From assembly GCA_037133475.1 (NCBI GenBank), contig JBAXOB010000008.1, positions 43,954 through 107,953 on the forward strand: a DNA stretch of 64,000 bases, read 5' to 3'. Under the pieces are notes generated by a model, which made no database searches, was not told the origin of the DNA, and saw only the letters and a program-made list of their open reading frames with translations. Shown in pieces: positions 45,001 through 53,544 of the stretch. Every line of letters starts with the position of its first letter. Position 1 is the first letter of the stretch. This stretch comes from CAIVAT01 sp037133475. Its GTDB lineage: Bacteria; Bacteroidota; Bacteroidia; Bacteroidales; FEN-979. Both the position numbers and the translations under genes were made by a program.

Positions 45001-45138
45001 TGCCGCCTTGTTGGTGAAGGTAATGGCAAGGATGTGCCTGAATTCGCCGGGTTCGGTGAGGATCAGCTTCAGGTACTCCTTAACGAGGGTAAAGGTCTTT
45101 CCTGATCCCGCAGAGGAGCGGTAAACGGCGAATGACAT
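42043..45138 (-). CDS. addA: AddA-like UvrD-family helicase-nuclease
   Basis: A 1031-residue superfamily 1 helicase with C-terminal nuclease, partner of AddB in end resection and recombination. Motif I is SSAGSGKTFTLVKEY (residues 8-22), Ia AITFTNKAANEMKERI, II FIDEFQDTSALQW, III VVGDGKQAIYRWRGGD, V TIHKAKGLQFPVVI and VI LLYVAMTRPEERLYIL. The nuclease domain is at about 935-1020 with FYRPDRVVFDGEQVTILDYKSG (read as YRPDRVV and ILDYKSGK; catalytic Asp and DYK). It starts 11 bases downstream of the T9SS cargo gene on the same strand and leads into amgK/rapZ, murU and addB. Confidence 0.92.
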   Translation of the reverse strand: MSFAVYRSSAGSGKTFTLVKEYLKLILTEPGEFRHILAITFTNKAANEMKERILGGLEELAKGEESENKMVSGTLLPILLEETGLTRSEIARISALSLEMILHNYADFAIGTIDSFSHKLIRTFAHDFGLPVNFNVELDGDEMLATAVDLLLDRVGDDADLTALLVNFLETRMDEDRGWNIDFILASFAHILMDEEGQSQILKIKQLSLSDFQRISENLYISLRRFEKDIRELGLQAAAMIRSRDIPSSAFYQGEKGIWKYFMNLAAGRMDKLEPNSFVMATLEEDKWCSAKAAPALKNEIDAIKPGLTGIYGKLRTEFEQSKPAYMLQKLLAKTIYPLAVLNEIEKVLNQFKQQNNLVHISEFNARIAGVVMNEPVPFIYERLGEKYHHLFIDEFQDTSALQWMNYIPLIENALAGGYFNMVVGDGKQAIYRWRGGDVEQFTVLPAIPGSLNNMVLQQREQALTRSFKPVNLDSNFRSKAEIVDFNNRFFSKIAGNVLSNGKEDIYSGLTQVFNPEDTGGYIRLSFLERGESAARYDEFTFVNILEIIRENQRNQYSLNDIAILCRSNRNASKIARFLLENGIGVLSAESLLVANSPKVRFLVACLRYLFEPQHDVVVEEIRQFLENIEAGSAGIRSLNDDFALLPVFDLCEALLRKFGLNRESDAYVQFFLDAVLKFSVKTSTSSLEFLAWWEKNKDKVSIIVPEGIDAVRVTTIHKAKGLQFPVVIMPYALEGRKNTKTHLWVSLDPVVASGLETAILRSDKEMESTVYRELYSDEQQKSMLDILNLLYVAMTRPEERLYILTKAPAVSRDIPDSWPRFFDFFVKSEGIWEENKSVYEFGYLSDHVIKSHKEKINIILANNLINIDWREKIHIRMRAPQLWGTDADGGKPQWGNRVHTLLSWIKTEKDIAKALTKATSTGLIGNEDCENLEKLLTSVICYPQLSRLFSDQVRVKTEAEILLPQGSFYRPDRVVFDGEQVTILDYKSGKPLEEHKEQLIRYAGYLEEMGYLHIRRALVYLEPEVTVVEV

Positions 45139-45149
45139 GGAGGGCGGGT

Positions 45150-46427
45150 TTAGTGAATTACCTGTATTTTGCCTGAAAAAACAAGATTGTCAGCTTTAAT
45201 TCGTATAAGATAGAGGCCATCCGGCAGGCCTGAGAGATTCTCGGAAAACCGGTTGTTTTGGAGGCTTTCGCTGCTTTCCCTTATTTTATCTCCCCGCGAG
45301 GTAAACACCTGCATCAGCGCCGTGGCGCTTTTAACCGGTAGGGTGATGCGGATCGGTCCCTGTGTGGGGTTTGGATAACTCACCAGCGGCATCGCTTCAT
45401 GCTCGGATATTCCCGGCGGGTACCTGATGGAAACGATCACCTGGGCTGATGCAAAATTCTGCAGCGCATCGATGACCACGATGGAATAGGTCGTAATGGC
45501 CTGTACGGTGACCGTCAGCGTCTTTCCCGTATCAAGGGTGTTCCAGAGTATCTGGTAGGGAGGAGTGCCTCCTGTGACCGTTGCATGCAGGGTTATCGAA
45601 GATCCCGAAAAAACAGCCGTATCATGGCCGAGAGTTGCGGAGAGGGGTTTTGCCGACATCCTGTAGAAATCGCGGTAGCTTGTGGTAACCAGCGTTCCCT
45701 CCTCATTTACCTGGAGCAGCGGTACACTCTTACCCTTGCCGAGCCAGATATACTGGATAATGTTCCGGTTGAAGGGAAAGCCTGTTGACAGGGAGTCGAT
45801 ATAGACGCTGTCGTGCTCCAGCAGGGTGGATTTGACCCGCAAGGTCTGGAATGTACCATAGGGTGTGGTCAGCAATCCCCAGCCATCAACAATATTGGTG
45901 CGGTACCGGTGGGTGCTGAAATAGGCCAGGTTTGGCACATTGATTGAAAAGGCGGCCGTTGACGACCAGGTATTCCCCGGTGCCATCGGGAATTCGTAAT
46001 GTACGTCAGGGTTATCATATTTGGCCGGCAGGGGCAGGTTCTGAACGGTATAGGCCGACCCCATTTCGCTGTAGGAGGCCGTGCTGTTCTTGAAAAATGA
46101 ATACCCTTGCGTTACAGGCAATCCGGGTATCGGGCTTCCCGTGAGGGGTGTTGCAAGGTTTGCCCCGGCAAAAAAGAGCTGATAGGCCCATGGCGTTGAA
46201 GCCACGCTGGCAAAGGTGTCGATGCGCTGGCTGAGCGCCTGCAGGGAAGAGAAGTTCCAAATGGTATCCATCCCGGTTTTTGCATATCCGGCCGGGGCCA
46301 CATTCGTCTGGCTTTCCCGAAGCGTATCGCCCACGTGCGGCATGTCGGTGGTGTTGATCACTATCTGCGAAAAAAGCGGGGAACCCATCACGACAACGGC
46401 AATCATCAAAGTAAGCAGCTTTTTCAT
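45150..46427 (-). CDS. T9SS type A sorting domain-containing surface protein
   Basis: A 425-residue secreted protein with a signal peptide (LLTLMIAVVVMGSPLFSQ), an unassigned N-terminal region (about 20-275) rich in Tyr, Thr and Asn, an immunoglobulin/PKD-like module near 280-345 (TGGTPPYQILWNT, typical of SprB-type repeats), and a C-terminal T9SS sorting domain (about 350-425: VSYPNPTQGPIRITL ... GLPDGLYLIRIKA). Function unknown. It is between tamB and addA, 11 bases from addA, though a functional link to DNA repair is unlikely. Confidence 0.88.
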   Translation of the reverse strand: MKKLLTLMIAVVVMGSPLFSQIVINTTDMPHVGDTLRESQTNVAPAGYAKTGMDTIWNFSSLQALSQRIDTFASVASTPWAYQLFFAGANLATPLTGSPIPGLPVTQGYSFFKNSTASYSEMGSAYTVQNLPLPAKYDNPDVHYEFPMAPGNTWSSTAAFSINVPNLAYFSTHRYRTNIVDGWGLLTTPYGTFQTLRVKSTLLEHDSVYIDSLSTGFPFNRNIIQYIWLGKGKSVPLLQVNEEGTLVTTSYRDFYRMSAKPLSATLGHDTAVFSGSSITLHATVTGGTPPYQILWNTLDTGKTLTVTVQAITTYSIVVIDALQNFASAQVIVSIRYPPGISEHEAMPLVSYPNPTQGPIRITLPVKSATALMQVFTSRGDKIRESSESLQNNRFSENLSGLPDGLYLIRIKADNLVFSGKIQVIH

Positions 46428-46460
46428 ACATTAACTTTTACATTATATGAATAATGACAA

Positions 46461-49400
46461 CTATTTGGCATCCTTTTTCCTGGAGAAATTAAAAAGCTCT
46501 CCAAAGGTGGAAAAATCGCGTTGGTATTTGATACCTACTCCCTGCGTATAGGGCGCACTGTAGTTAAGCAGGTTCATGGTATTGGTGCGGTTAAAGGCCC
46601 TTACGCGCCATCGCCTGTTGCGGGTAAGCACATATTCGATGTTGATATCCCCGACAATGGTATTTGACTGCTGGGCAGCGCTTTTGTTGGTATAGGAATT
46701 CATCCCGAAGGTCCCGTCGATGAGCAGCCTGTCGTCGAACAGCTGGGTGGATATCCCCACATCAAATTCCTGCTGGGTAGTAGAAGTTCCCGGTTTATAA
46801 TTCATGTTGACATTCACATTGGGTGATATCTGCGAAATCATGCTGTTCAGCTGGTTGGTAACGAGCGAAAAAGCTGTCCCTCCCACATCCACTGTCGAAC
46901 CGGAGCCATTGACCACCGGTTTAAACTGGTTCATGACCAGCAGGTAGATGGTCTGGTCGGCCATGACGGCGGCATTTGTAGTATCGATCACGGAAAACAC
47001 CTGGGATTTGATACTCTCTTCCACATTGGGCAGGTTGATGGCAAATGAGATGTCGGGGTTCATCAGTTTCCCGTCAAGCCTGATGATGCATTCAACGGGA
47101 ATGCGAAGCGCCTCCAGGTCAGGAGCCGTAACGACCCCTTTCAGCGGGGCTTTGGTTTTATATACCGCGCTCAAGGAGATCTTTGCATCGGTGGGATCTC
47201 CGGTCCAGCTGATTGTCCCCCCCTCTTTGATTGACATTGGCAAACGAAGATAGTTTTTCAACTGGAATAAAAAGTATCCCTTGCTGACCGTATAGGTTCC
47301 CGACAGGGTGAAAGGCGTTGTAGGCGTCATTCCCATCAGCAGGTTACCGCTTCCCGATCCCTTCAAATTCCCAAGCTGGTTCGGGAAATAGACCTCCACC
47401 TCGGCCTCATCATTGATCCTTAAGCCCAGGTCGATGGTGAGTCCGCTGGTATTAACCTCTTTCCTGACCGTTTTCTTCTCCGCCGAATCGCCCTTAGGAT
47501 TGACAAAAATGATATAGTCATTCTGGCCCACCGAACGGGTCAGGTCAATCGGGATCACCACATGGGTTTTCCCACCGTTGGTTGCCTTAACGGTGATGCT
47601 GATATTTTCGGGAGGTCCCGTGATACTGGCAGTTCCCGTTGCCCTCGCATTGCCGTAAAAGATATTGTTCTGGGCGCGTGAATTATTAAAGGCACAAAAG
47701 TCATCCATCTCTGCATGAAGATCGAGTCGCAGGTTACTGAAATTCTGATGGGTTATCCTGCCATTTAAAAATGCCTTATGGCCAAGCGAATCGAAGACAG
47801 TGATATTGTTGAATATAAATGCGTTGGTATCAATTTTAACCACATCTGCAAAAGAGTAAGGTACATTCAGGTAGTTGATCTTGAATTCCGTACGCGCCAT
47901 TTTCAATTCCCCGCGGATGTCAGGTTTGTCAAGCCGTCCTTTGATTTTCACGTGACCCGATGCAAACCCGCCAACCCCGGTCATAAAACTGGATACAAAG
48001 GGGCCTACCATTTTTAAATTCAGGTTTTTCAGGGTCAGGTCAAAATCGATGTGGGGATTTTTTTTATCCAGGAAATAACTCCCTGAAAGCGAAAAGGGAA
48101 TATTGGTACCCACATTGCCTGTATAAAGGATTTCCGAAAGCAGGTCAAACCGGGAGGACTCCTGGTCAAATTTAACCCGGAAGGTGGCGTCGCCCAGCGA
48201 CTCTTTGTTGAATTTCAGTTTATTGATCCGAAGATCGGCCAGTATGGCTATATTTTTATAGGGATTGGCGATTTTACAGTTCCCGTCGAGAATGCCATCC
48301 AGGTCAACATCATTACTGCCGATCAGCTGGTCAACCCTTGAGATATCCACCTTGTTGAAATGGACCGAAAGCGTATCCCTTTTATCAGAAGAGAGATTCC
48401 CATCCAGCTTTAGGAACTGCTCTCCCGAGAAAAAAAGGAGGTTTGAAAGGTGGATTGCTGAGCTGTCTATCTGTACGAAATTTGCAGGATCGACCCCCCA
48501 GTACTTTTCATCAAAGAACATGTGGAATTTACTTATTTTCAACTGGATAACCGGACTTTTGGTAAAGTTCACATTGCCTTCCAGTTCACTGGGTTTTGAC
48601 TGTGCATTCCATGCCAGGCGGTATTTGATACTGTCATGCCGGATGTTGGAATTCAACTTGAAATCATCTACCTTCACCTCAAGCGAATCTTTCTTGGAGG
48701 CCCTTTTCAGATAAACCTGGGAGGCCCCCGATTTTATTTCCAGGTTATCCGAGGTATTCTCGGCATTGAGGTACCAGTTGTCAAACTCGAAATTATTCAG
48801 GAAAAGGGCGGGTGCTTTACCCCTCACCACCATGGTGCCGTTATAGGCGTTATAGGATCCGTCAAATGCCGAACCCTGCGTTATACGCAAAAACGGAAGG
48901 AAAACATGTGTAAGTTCATCCGACTTATGAAAACGCACCTCGAAGTTCATCACCTGGTTTGATATCCCGTGGCTCTTTTTGATGAGCGAATCATGAAGAT
49001 TAAACGATGCGAGGTAGTTGCTTATAAAGGTCGTCAGGGAAGGAATAAGCTCTTTGAATGAAAAGTTCCCGGCAATGTCGGCATCTAAAAAGTCGGACTG
49101 AAGATGGTAGCTTTTCCCTGAGGCTGTGTCCTGCCGGGTAAGCAAAGAGAAATGGTCCATGGTGATACGCTTGCTGCCTTCCAGGTATTCGAGGCTGTCG
49201 ATCAGGATGGAACCATCGATGTTATCGAGGTTGTTTCCCTTGAAATTCACCTTGACCCTGGCAGAGATTTCATCAACTGAATCACGTTTCAGCAGGTTAA
49301 GCCTGAACAAACCAGCGTGGTTAATCCTGGCAAGGAAGTCGAATACAGGCAGAGAGTCCCCGACATCTATCAGCCCGTTAAAATCCATATCAAGGTTGGG

Positions 49401-50999
49401 GTCGCCGATATTGACCTTCCCTTTGAATTTTTCCTCTGCAAAAGCGCCGGTCACACCCAGGTTTTTGTAATTATAATGGTTCAGGTAGATTGAATCTATA
49501 TGAAGATTCATGGCCAGATCGGCGGTTTTAAGGGTCAGCCCCTTACCGGTAACATCTGCTTTGAGAGAAAGGACTCCTAGCAGGTTGGTATTACCGGTAA
49601 GTTTCCCGACATCAAACGATTCCACAGCCAGTTGCCCCTTATAGCCTAATAATTTACTGCCCTTGTGTTTGACAAGGGTCAGGTCGGTTACAATATTGCC
49701 AAGGTTGGTATTTACATGCGCATTGGCGACAAAATCATTATAGAACCCTGTAAATACCCCCTTGAGTCCAACGACTCCGATATTGGCCAGTTCTTTGGGA
49801 AGCGTGATATGGCGCATGCTGCCCGGGATCAACAGGGTTTCCACATCCTCTTTGTTTGCATTCATCTCTTTGATATTCAAATCTATGAATGTCTCTTCAA
49901 TATCGGGAAGCCCTGTGGCGCTGAGGTTGCCGTAAAAGAAGGTATTTTTCCCGTAGGCAAACCTCAGATCACGAACCTTAAAATTGCTGACATTTCCTTT
50001 GATATTGGCAGAAAACCTGATCCTGTCCTTCATCACGGAAAGTTCAGGTGCAAAATAGCCGATATCCTCCAGGTCGAGGTAAGAGGGTTCTATAGAAGCC
50101 TGGATGTTGACCTTGTGCAGGAAATCGTTGTAGGCCCCCCAGCGGTCGTAAAGAAAATCGAATTTCAGCGCCAGGTCGGAGTTGTCGGTCAGAATCTTCA
50201 GGTGATGTGCCTTGAGATAGCCGGGGCCGACCTGGAATTCGCCGCTGAGGTTGTGCAGGGTGAAACCACTTCGCTCTTTCGCCGCAAGATGCTTGATATT
50301 GCCATGGATGGTATCGCCCACAAAGGCCACATCGGTAAGGTCGAGGTTAATTGCCGAGACATCGATATTGGTATAATCGATGCCTGCCGGAGATGGTTTT
50401 GCGTTCTGGTCCTGCAGGTGAAAGCGCGTATCGGCAAGGTAAACCGATGAGATGGATATGTCCCAGTGTGCCGAAGGTGTCGTGTCCATTTTTTTGACAG
50501 TATCCTTTGAGGCAAAATGGTCAATGATGTACTGCAGGTTCAGGGATGAGTCGCCGCGGTAGGTGATCAGTTGCACATTCCCCTTTTCGATGTAAACTCT
50601 CCTGATGTTGATCTTGTGTTTCCTGAGTTTCATAAATCCCGGTTTCACCCCCAGTTCGTGGGCTTTGAAGAGGATCCCGCCATGGTTGTCTTTCAGCAGG
50701 ATGTCCTGGATTACCAGCCCGTTCCTGAAAGAGAGGTCGAACCCGCTGACCCTGCAGTCGGTTTTCAGTTCGCGGGAGAGGTAATCGGCAAACATGCGAA
50801 CCATGAGGGTCTGTGCCGCCTCGCTCCGGAACACCAGGTAAACCGAGAGCAGCAGGGAGAAAATCACTGCAATGCCGTAGAGCAGTATTTTTGAGACAGT
50901 TTTTATGGTAATTTTGCCTTTCGTTATGCAAACATATATACTCGGTATTGAATCTTCCTGCGATGACACCTCCGCGGCGGTTATCTGCAACGATGTCAT
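46461..50999 (-). CDS. tamB: TamB-family AsmA-like envelope protein
   Basis: A very large protein (up to 1512 residues) with one N-terminal transmembrane anchor (ILLYGIAVIFSLLLSVYLVF) and long stretches of alternating beta strands ending in the DUF490/TamB C-terminal domain (about 1130-1500: GNLLMGMTPTTPFTLSGTY, LRLPMSIKEGGTISWTG, GSTVDVGGTAFSLVTNQL). TamB-like proteins bridge inner and outer membranes for lipid transport or outer-membrane protein assembly. The start is uncertain: the open frame's ATG (50999) and a GTG (50969) both lie inside the divergent tsaD gene, while the point where resemblance begins (KTVSKILLYG) has no ATG/GTG/TTG, only ATT (50912) or ATA (50906). A minus-strand TATGTTTG at 50929-50936 fits a start near there. 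Confidence 0.85.
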   Translation of the reverse strand: MTSLQITAAEVSSQEDSIPSIYVCITKGKITIKTVSKILLYGIAVIFSLLLSVYLVFRSEAAQTLMVRMFADYLSRELKTDCRVSGFDLSFRNGLVIQDILLKDNHGGILFKAHELGVKPGFMKLRKHKINIRRVYIEKGNVQLITYRGDSSLNLQYIIDHFASKDTVKKMDTTPSAHWDISISSVYLADTRFHLQDQNAKPSPAGIDYTNIDVSAINLDLTDVAFVGDTIHGNIKHLAAKERSGFTLHNLSGEFQVGPGYLKAHHLKILTDNSDLALKFDFLYDRWGAYNDFLHKVNIQASIEPSYLDLEDIGYFAPELSVMKDRIRFSANIKGNVSNFKVRDLRFAYGKNTFFYGNLSATGLPDIEETFIDLNIKEMNANKEDVETLLIPGSMRHITLPKELANIGVVGLKGVFTGFYNDFVANAHVNTNLGNIVTDLTLVKHKGSKLLGYKGQLAVESFDVGKLTGNTNLLGVLSLKADVTGKGLTLKTADLAMNLHIDSIYLNHYNYKNLGVTGAFAEEKFKGKVNIGDPNLDMDFNGLIDVGDSLPVFDFLARINHAGLFRLNLLKRDSVDEISARVKVNFKGNNLDNIDGSILIDSLEYLEGSKRITMDHFSLLTRQDTASGKSYHLQSDFLDADIAGNFSFKELIPSLTTFISNYLASFNLHDSLIKKSHGISNQVMNFEVRFHKSDELTHVFLPFLRITQGSAFDGSYNAYNGTMVVRGKAPALFLNNFEFDNWYLNAENTSDNLEIKSGASQVYLKRASKKDSLEVKVDDFKLNSNIRHDSIKYRLAWNAQSKPSELEGNVNFTKSPVIQLKISKFHMFFDEKYWGVDPANFVQIDSSAIHLSNLLFFSGEQFLKLDGNLSSDKRDTLSVHFNKVDISRVDQLIGSNDVDLDGILDGNCKIANPYKNIAILADLRINKLKFNKESLGDATFRVKFDQESSRFDLLSEILYTGNVGTNIPFSLSGSYFLDKKNPHIDFDLTLKNLNLKMVGPFVSSFMTGVGGFASGHVKIKGRLDKPDIRGELKMARTEFKINYLNVPYSFADVVKIDTNAFIFNNITVFDSLGHKAFLNGRITHQNFSNLRLDLHAEMDDFCAFNNSRAQNNIFYGNARATGTASITGPPENISITVKATNGGKTHVVIPIDLTRSVGQNDYIIFVNPKGDSAEKKTVRKEVNTSGLTIDLGLRINDEAEVEVYFPNQLGNLKGSGSGNLLMGMTPTTPFTLSGTYTVSKGYFLFQLKNYLRLPMSIKEGGTISWTGDPTDAKISLSAVYKTKAPLKGVVTAPDLEALRIPVECIIRLDGKLMNPDISFAINLPNVEESIKSQVFSVIDTTNAAVMADQTIYLLVMNQFKPVVNGSGSTVDVGGTAFSLVTNQLNSMISQISPNVNVNMNYKPGTSTTQQEFDVGISTQLFDDRLLIDGTFGMNSYTNKSAAQQSNTIVGDINIEYVLTRNRRWRVRAFNRTNTMNLLNYSAPYTQGVGIKYQRDFSTFGELFNFSRKKDAK
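50909..50916 (+). promoter_or_regulatory. Possible -7 element for tsaD, near-leaderless
   Basis: TAATTTTG (TAnnTTTG) ends nine bases before the tsaD ATG at 50926. If used, the transcript would have almost no leader. No -33 element at the right spacing. Confidence 0.3.
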
Positions 51000-51969
51000 C
51001 CTGTCGAACGTAACTGCCGGGCAGGATGTTCACCGGAATTTTGGCGGCGTGGTCCCTGAGCTTGCTTCGCGGGCCCATCAGCAAAACATCATTCCCGTAA
51101 TCGAAACTGCCATCCAAAGGGCAAATATACGCAAAAATCAACTTTCTGCCGTAGCCTTCACACGGGGGCCCGGATTACTTGGATCTTTGCTGGTCGGTGC
51201 CTCCTTTGCAAAGGCCTTTTCCCTGGGTTTGAACATCCCGCTCATCGGGATCGATCACCTGCAGGCCCATATCCTGAGCCATTTCATCAGGAACAGGGAA
51301 TTAACAAATCCTGTGCCGAAATTTCCGTTTTTATGCCTGACGGTCTCCGGCGGTCATACGCAGATCGTGCTGATCCGCGATTATTTTGATATGGAGGTGA
51401 TCGGGCAGACCATCGATGATGCTGCCGGGGAGGCATTCGACAAATCGGCCAAGATCATGGGTCTCCCCTATCCCGGCGGACCGCTGATCGACAAGCTTGC
51501 CCGGGATGGCAATCCTGCCAGGTTCACCTTTGCCAAACCGAATATCGGAGGGCTCGATTTCAGCTTCAGCGGGTTGAAGACCTCGTTTCTCTATTTCCTG
51601 CGGGATGAGTTGAAAAAGGATCCAGGGTTTATTGAAAAGAACAAAAACGATCTGAGCGCCTCCATCCAGGCCACCATCGTCGGGGTGCTGATGGCAAAAC
51701 TGGCCACTGCTTTGGATGTCACGCGGAAGCTGAGTCCTGGCGGAGGTTTCCTGGATGTGGCCATTGCCGGGGGCGTTTCCGCAAATTCAGGGTTGCGCGC
51801 GGCGCTGGAAGATGCCCGCGACCGACATGGATGGAACATCTTCATCCCCCCTTTCGAATATTCGACCGATAATGCCGCCATGATCGCCATGGCCGGCTAT
51901 TTCAAATTTCTAAAAGGTGATTTCGGGAACCAGTCGCAAGTGCCTTATCCCAGGGCAAAAGGGGCGTGA
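50926..51969 (+). CDS. tsaD: tRNA N6-adenosine threonylcarbamoyltransferase TsaD
   Basis: Transfers the threonylcarbamoyl group to A37 of ANN-decoding tRNAs (t6A), with TsaB and TsaE. The start ILGIESSCDDTSAA is the family signature. The metal-binding HxxxH lies in GIDHLQAHILSHF near 107, and the sugar-kinase-fold blocks LTVSGGHTQIV, GEAFDKSAKIMGLPYPGGP and IAGGVSANSGLR follow. The family-wide C-terminal FIPPFEYSTDNAAMIA is present. The open frame extends to 50905, but the ATG at 50926 (MQTYILGIESS) is canonical and gives 347 residues. Divergent from and overlapping the 5' end of tamB. Confidence 0.95.
   Translation: MQTYILGIESSCDDTSAAVICNDVILSNVTAGQDVHRNFGGVVPELASRAHQQNIIPVIETAIQRANIRKNQLSAVAFTRGPGLLGSLLVGASFAKAFSLGLNIPLIGIDHLQAHILSHFIRNRELTNPVPKFPFLCLTVSGGHTQIVLIRDYFDMEVIGQTIDDAAGEAFDKSAKIMGLPYPGGPLIDKLARDGNPARFTFAKPNIGGLDFSFSGLKTSFLYFLRDELKKDPGFIEKNKNDLSASIQATIVGVLMAKLATALDVTRKLSPGGGFLDVAIAGGVSANSGLRAALEDARDRHGWNIFIPPFEYSTDNAAMIAMAGYFKFLKGDFGNQSQVPYPRAKGA
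50929..50936 (-). promoter_or_regulatory. Possible -7 element for tamB
   Basis: On the minus strand TATGTTTG matches TAnnTTTG. Transcription from it would begin near 50925, downstream of the ATG at 50999 and GTG at 50969, leaving only a rare start codon (ATT 50912 or ATA 50906). Confidence 0.25.
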
Positions 51970-52002
51970 AGCCCCGTTCGCGGCACCTGAAATATCGCAG
52001 AA

Positions 52003-52851
52003 TTACTTCGTATCCAGTACTTCGAACCGGTTATCATCGGAGGGAATCAAGCTTTTCGTCGGACGGCTGAAATGGTAATAATCCTGTGGCTTGGTACCTT
52101 CGGGCATATGTTTGGCGATATAATGGTTCAAAAAGAAGTCATACAGGTAGCCTGCGTGCCTCTTTCCCAGGTAGGTTGCCATCTCATATATATCCTTGAC
52201 CTTCAGGGAATCGATATTATATTTGTAATGAACCCTCCCGGTAAAAAGATCGTTGAAAAACCTTCCCTCGAATGAATCATAGGCGGTGGCGTTGGAATAG
52301 AGGGTGGTTTTTTTGGCATTTTCGGTATTGGCCTTGCTCAGGTCGAACCAGCAGGCAAAGTCCATGGCATTGAGGTTGATCTTTTTAAAGTAGGCTGTGT
52401 CCATAAAGGTTTCCTCATCCTCCATGGGATATAAATATTCATCGAGTTGCATCTGGGCAACATCCAGTACATACGACTGTGGCTTTCCCGTCATAAATGA
52501 ATCGACGGCACTATCCAGGTAGACATTAAATCCCAGGTTGCGCAATTCATCAATAAAATTATTCATATAATTGTCCAGCAGAATACTGTCGCTTAGGTGT
52601 TTAATAAACCTGCTGCTGTTCCAGAGGGCAGAATCCTGTTCTGCGGGGCTCATCTCGTCAAACCCTTCGATCGACTCTCCCTTGTGGTTGTATTTATAAA
52701 TATAATTGGGCGGGATCACAAGCAGGTTGATTACATGCGGTGAATTGATAAACGGGCCGGCTACCTTGCGCTCGGGCAGACACGATGACAGCAGCAGTAA
52801 TCCCGGAAGGACCAGGATTGCGGCAAGTCGGATATATTTTCCGGGTTTCAC
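52003..52851 (-). CDS. Conserved hypothetical lipoprotein
   Basis: A 282-residue protein with a clear lipoprotein signal (LAAILVLPGLLLLSSC; Cys about 24). The mature part is acidic and Tyr/Phe-rich, without a motif I recognise (NLLVIPPNYIYKYNH, YLYPMEDEETFMDTAYFKK, RHAGYLYDFFLNHYIAKHM). Such lipoproteins are probably attached to the inner leaflet of the outer membrane. A promoter-like TTG-N18-TAAATTTG precedes it. Convergent with tsaD at 33 bases. Function unknown. Confidence 0.75.
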   Translation of the reverse strand: MKPGKYIRLAAILVLPGLLLLSSCLPERKVAGPFINSPHVINLLVIPPNYIYKYNHKGESIEGFDEMSPAEQDSALWNSSRFIKHLSDSILLDNYMNNFIDELRNLGFNVYLDSAVDSFMTGKPQSYVLDVAQMQLDEYLYPMEDEETFMDTAYFKKINLNAMDFACWFDLSKANTENAKKTTLYSNATAYDSFEGRFFNDLFTGRVHYKYNIDSLKVKDIYEMATYLGKRHAGYLYDFFLNHYIAKHMPEGTKPQDYYHFSRPTKSLIPSDDNRFEVLDTK

Positions 52852-52894
52852 GGTTGGTTCAGCATATGAAGTAACAAGGATAACTTTAAAGATG

Positions 52895-52923
52895 CAAATT
52901 TAGTATATACCTGCGAATTTCAA
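52895..52923 (-). promoter_or_regulatory. Promoter of the hypothetical lipoprotein gene
   Basis: On the minus strand TTG (52923-52921), an 18-base spacer, and TAAATTTG (52902-52895) match the Bacteroidota promoter. The ATG at 52851 follows with a leader of about 40 bases. Confidence 0.5.
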
Positions 52924-53544
52924 CCTATAAGATATGGCGATATCCCCTGGGATCTCCTGTCGCTGTCAGGTGTCATATGACGGAAAGGCCTGTTTTCATT
53001 AAGAAATTGCTTTTACAGCGCCAAAAGTGAGAAAACCGTCATGGCAACCAATCGTTCGCCTGCCTGTAAATAACCTCTCCCTGTTGTAAGGGAATATGGC
53101 AGGTCACAAAATAGGTCATCCCACTTGTTATTTCCTTACCATAAAGGGCCCAAAATATGTCAGACTGTGATCCGGTCGATATATTATGTAACCGGTGCAA
53201 TTGTGTTGCATTAAATTATTTTTAATGAGTTTAAATAAAAATACTTGACTTTCTTGTTTTCAGAAGCTATCTTTACTGCATATTTCACGCATGCGTAATT
53301 TCCCGTTGACATTTTTTCCTTGTTTTGCCGATTCTGCCTGACGACCAAGGTGCATCAAATCGAATGTTTGATTTGATTAGTGAGACCACCCATAAACCCA
53401 ACCTGGACATTTTCCTAATCGGAAAAATATTCATTTCCAGTTACTGCCAATACACATTTAGTTGAATTTCACTGTCAGTATTATTCATTTTAACTGAGGC
53501 TGACGGGTATATCGATTTTTCTATAACCTTAAAAAAACAAAAAA
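52924..53544. other. Non-coding region upstream of the first IPTL-CTERM gene
   Basis: About 620 bases without a supported gene. The right half is AT-rich. A TTG-N20-TATCTTTA sequence at 53245-53275 is a possible promoter and would give a leader of about 265 bases for the gene at 53545. A small hairpin (TTTTCC/GGAAAA with loop TAATC, 53410-53426) lies in that leader. No known riboswitch or RNA gene was recognised. Confidence 0.4.
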
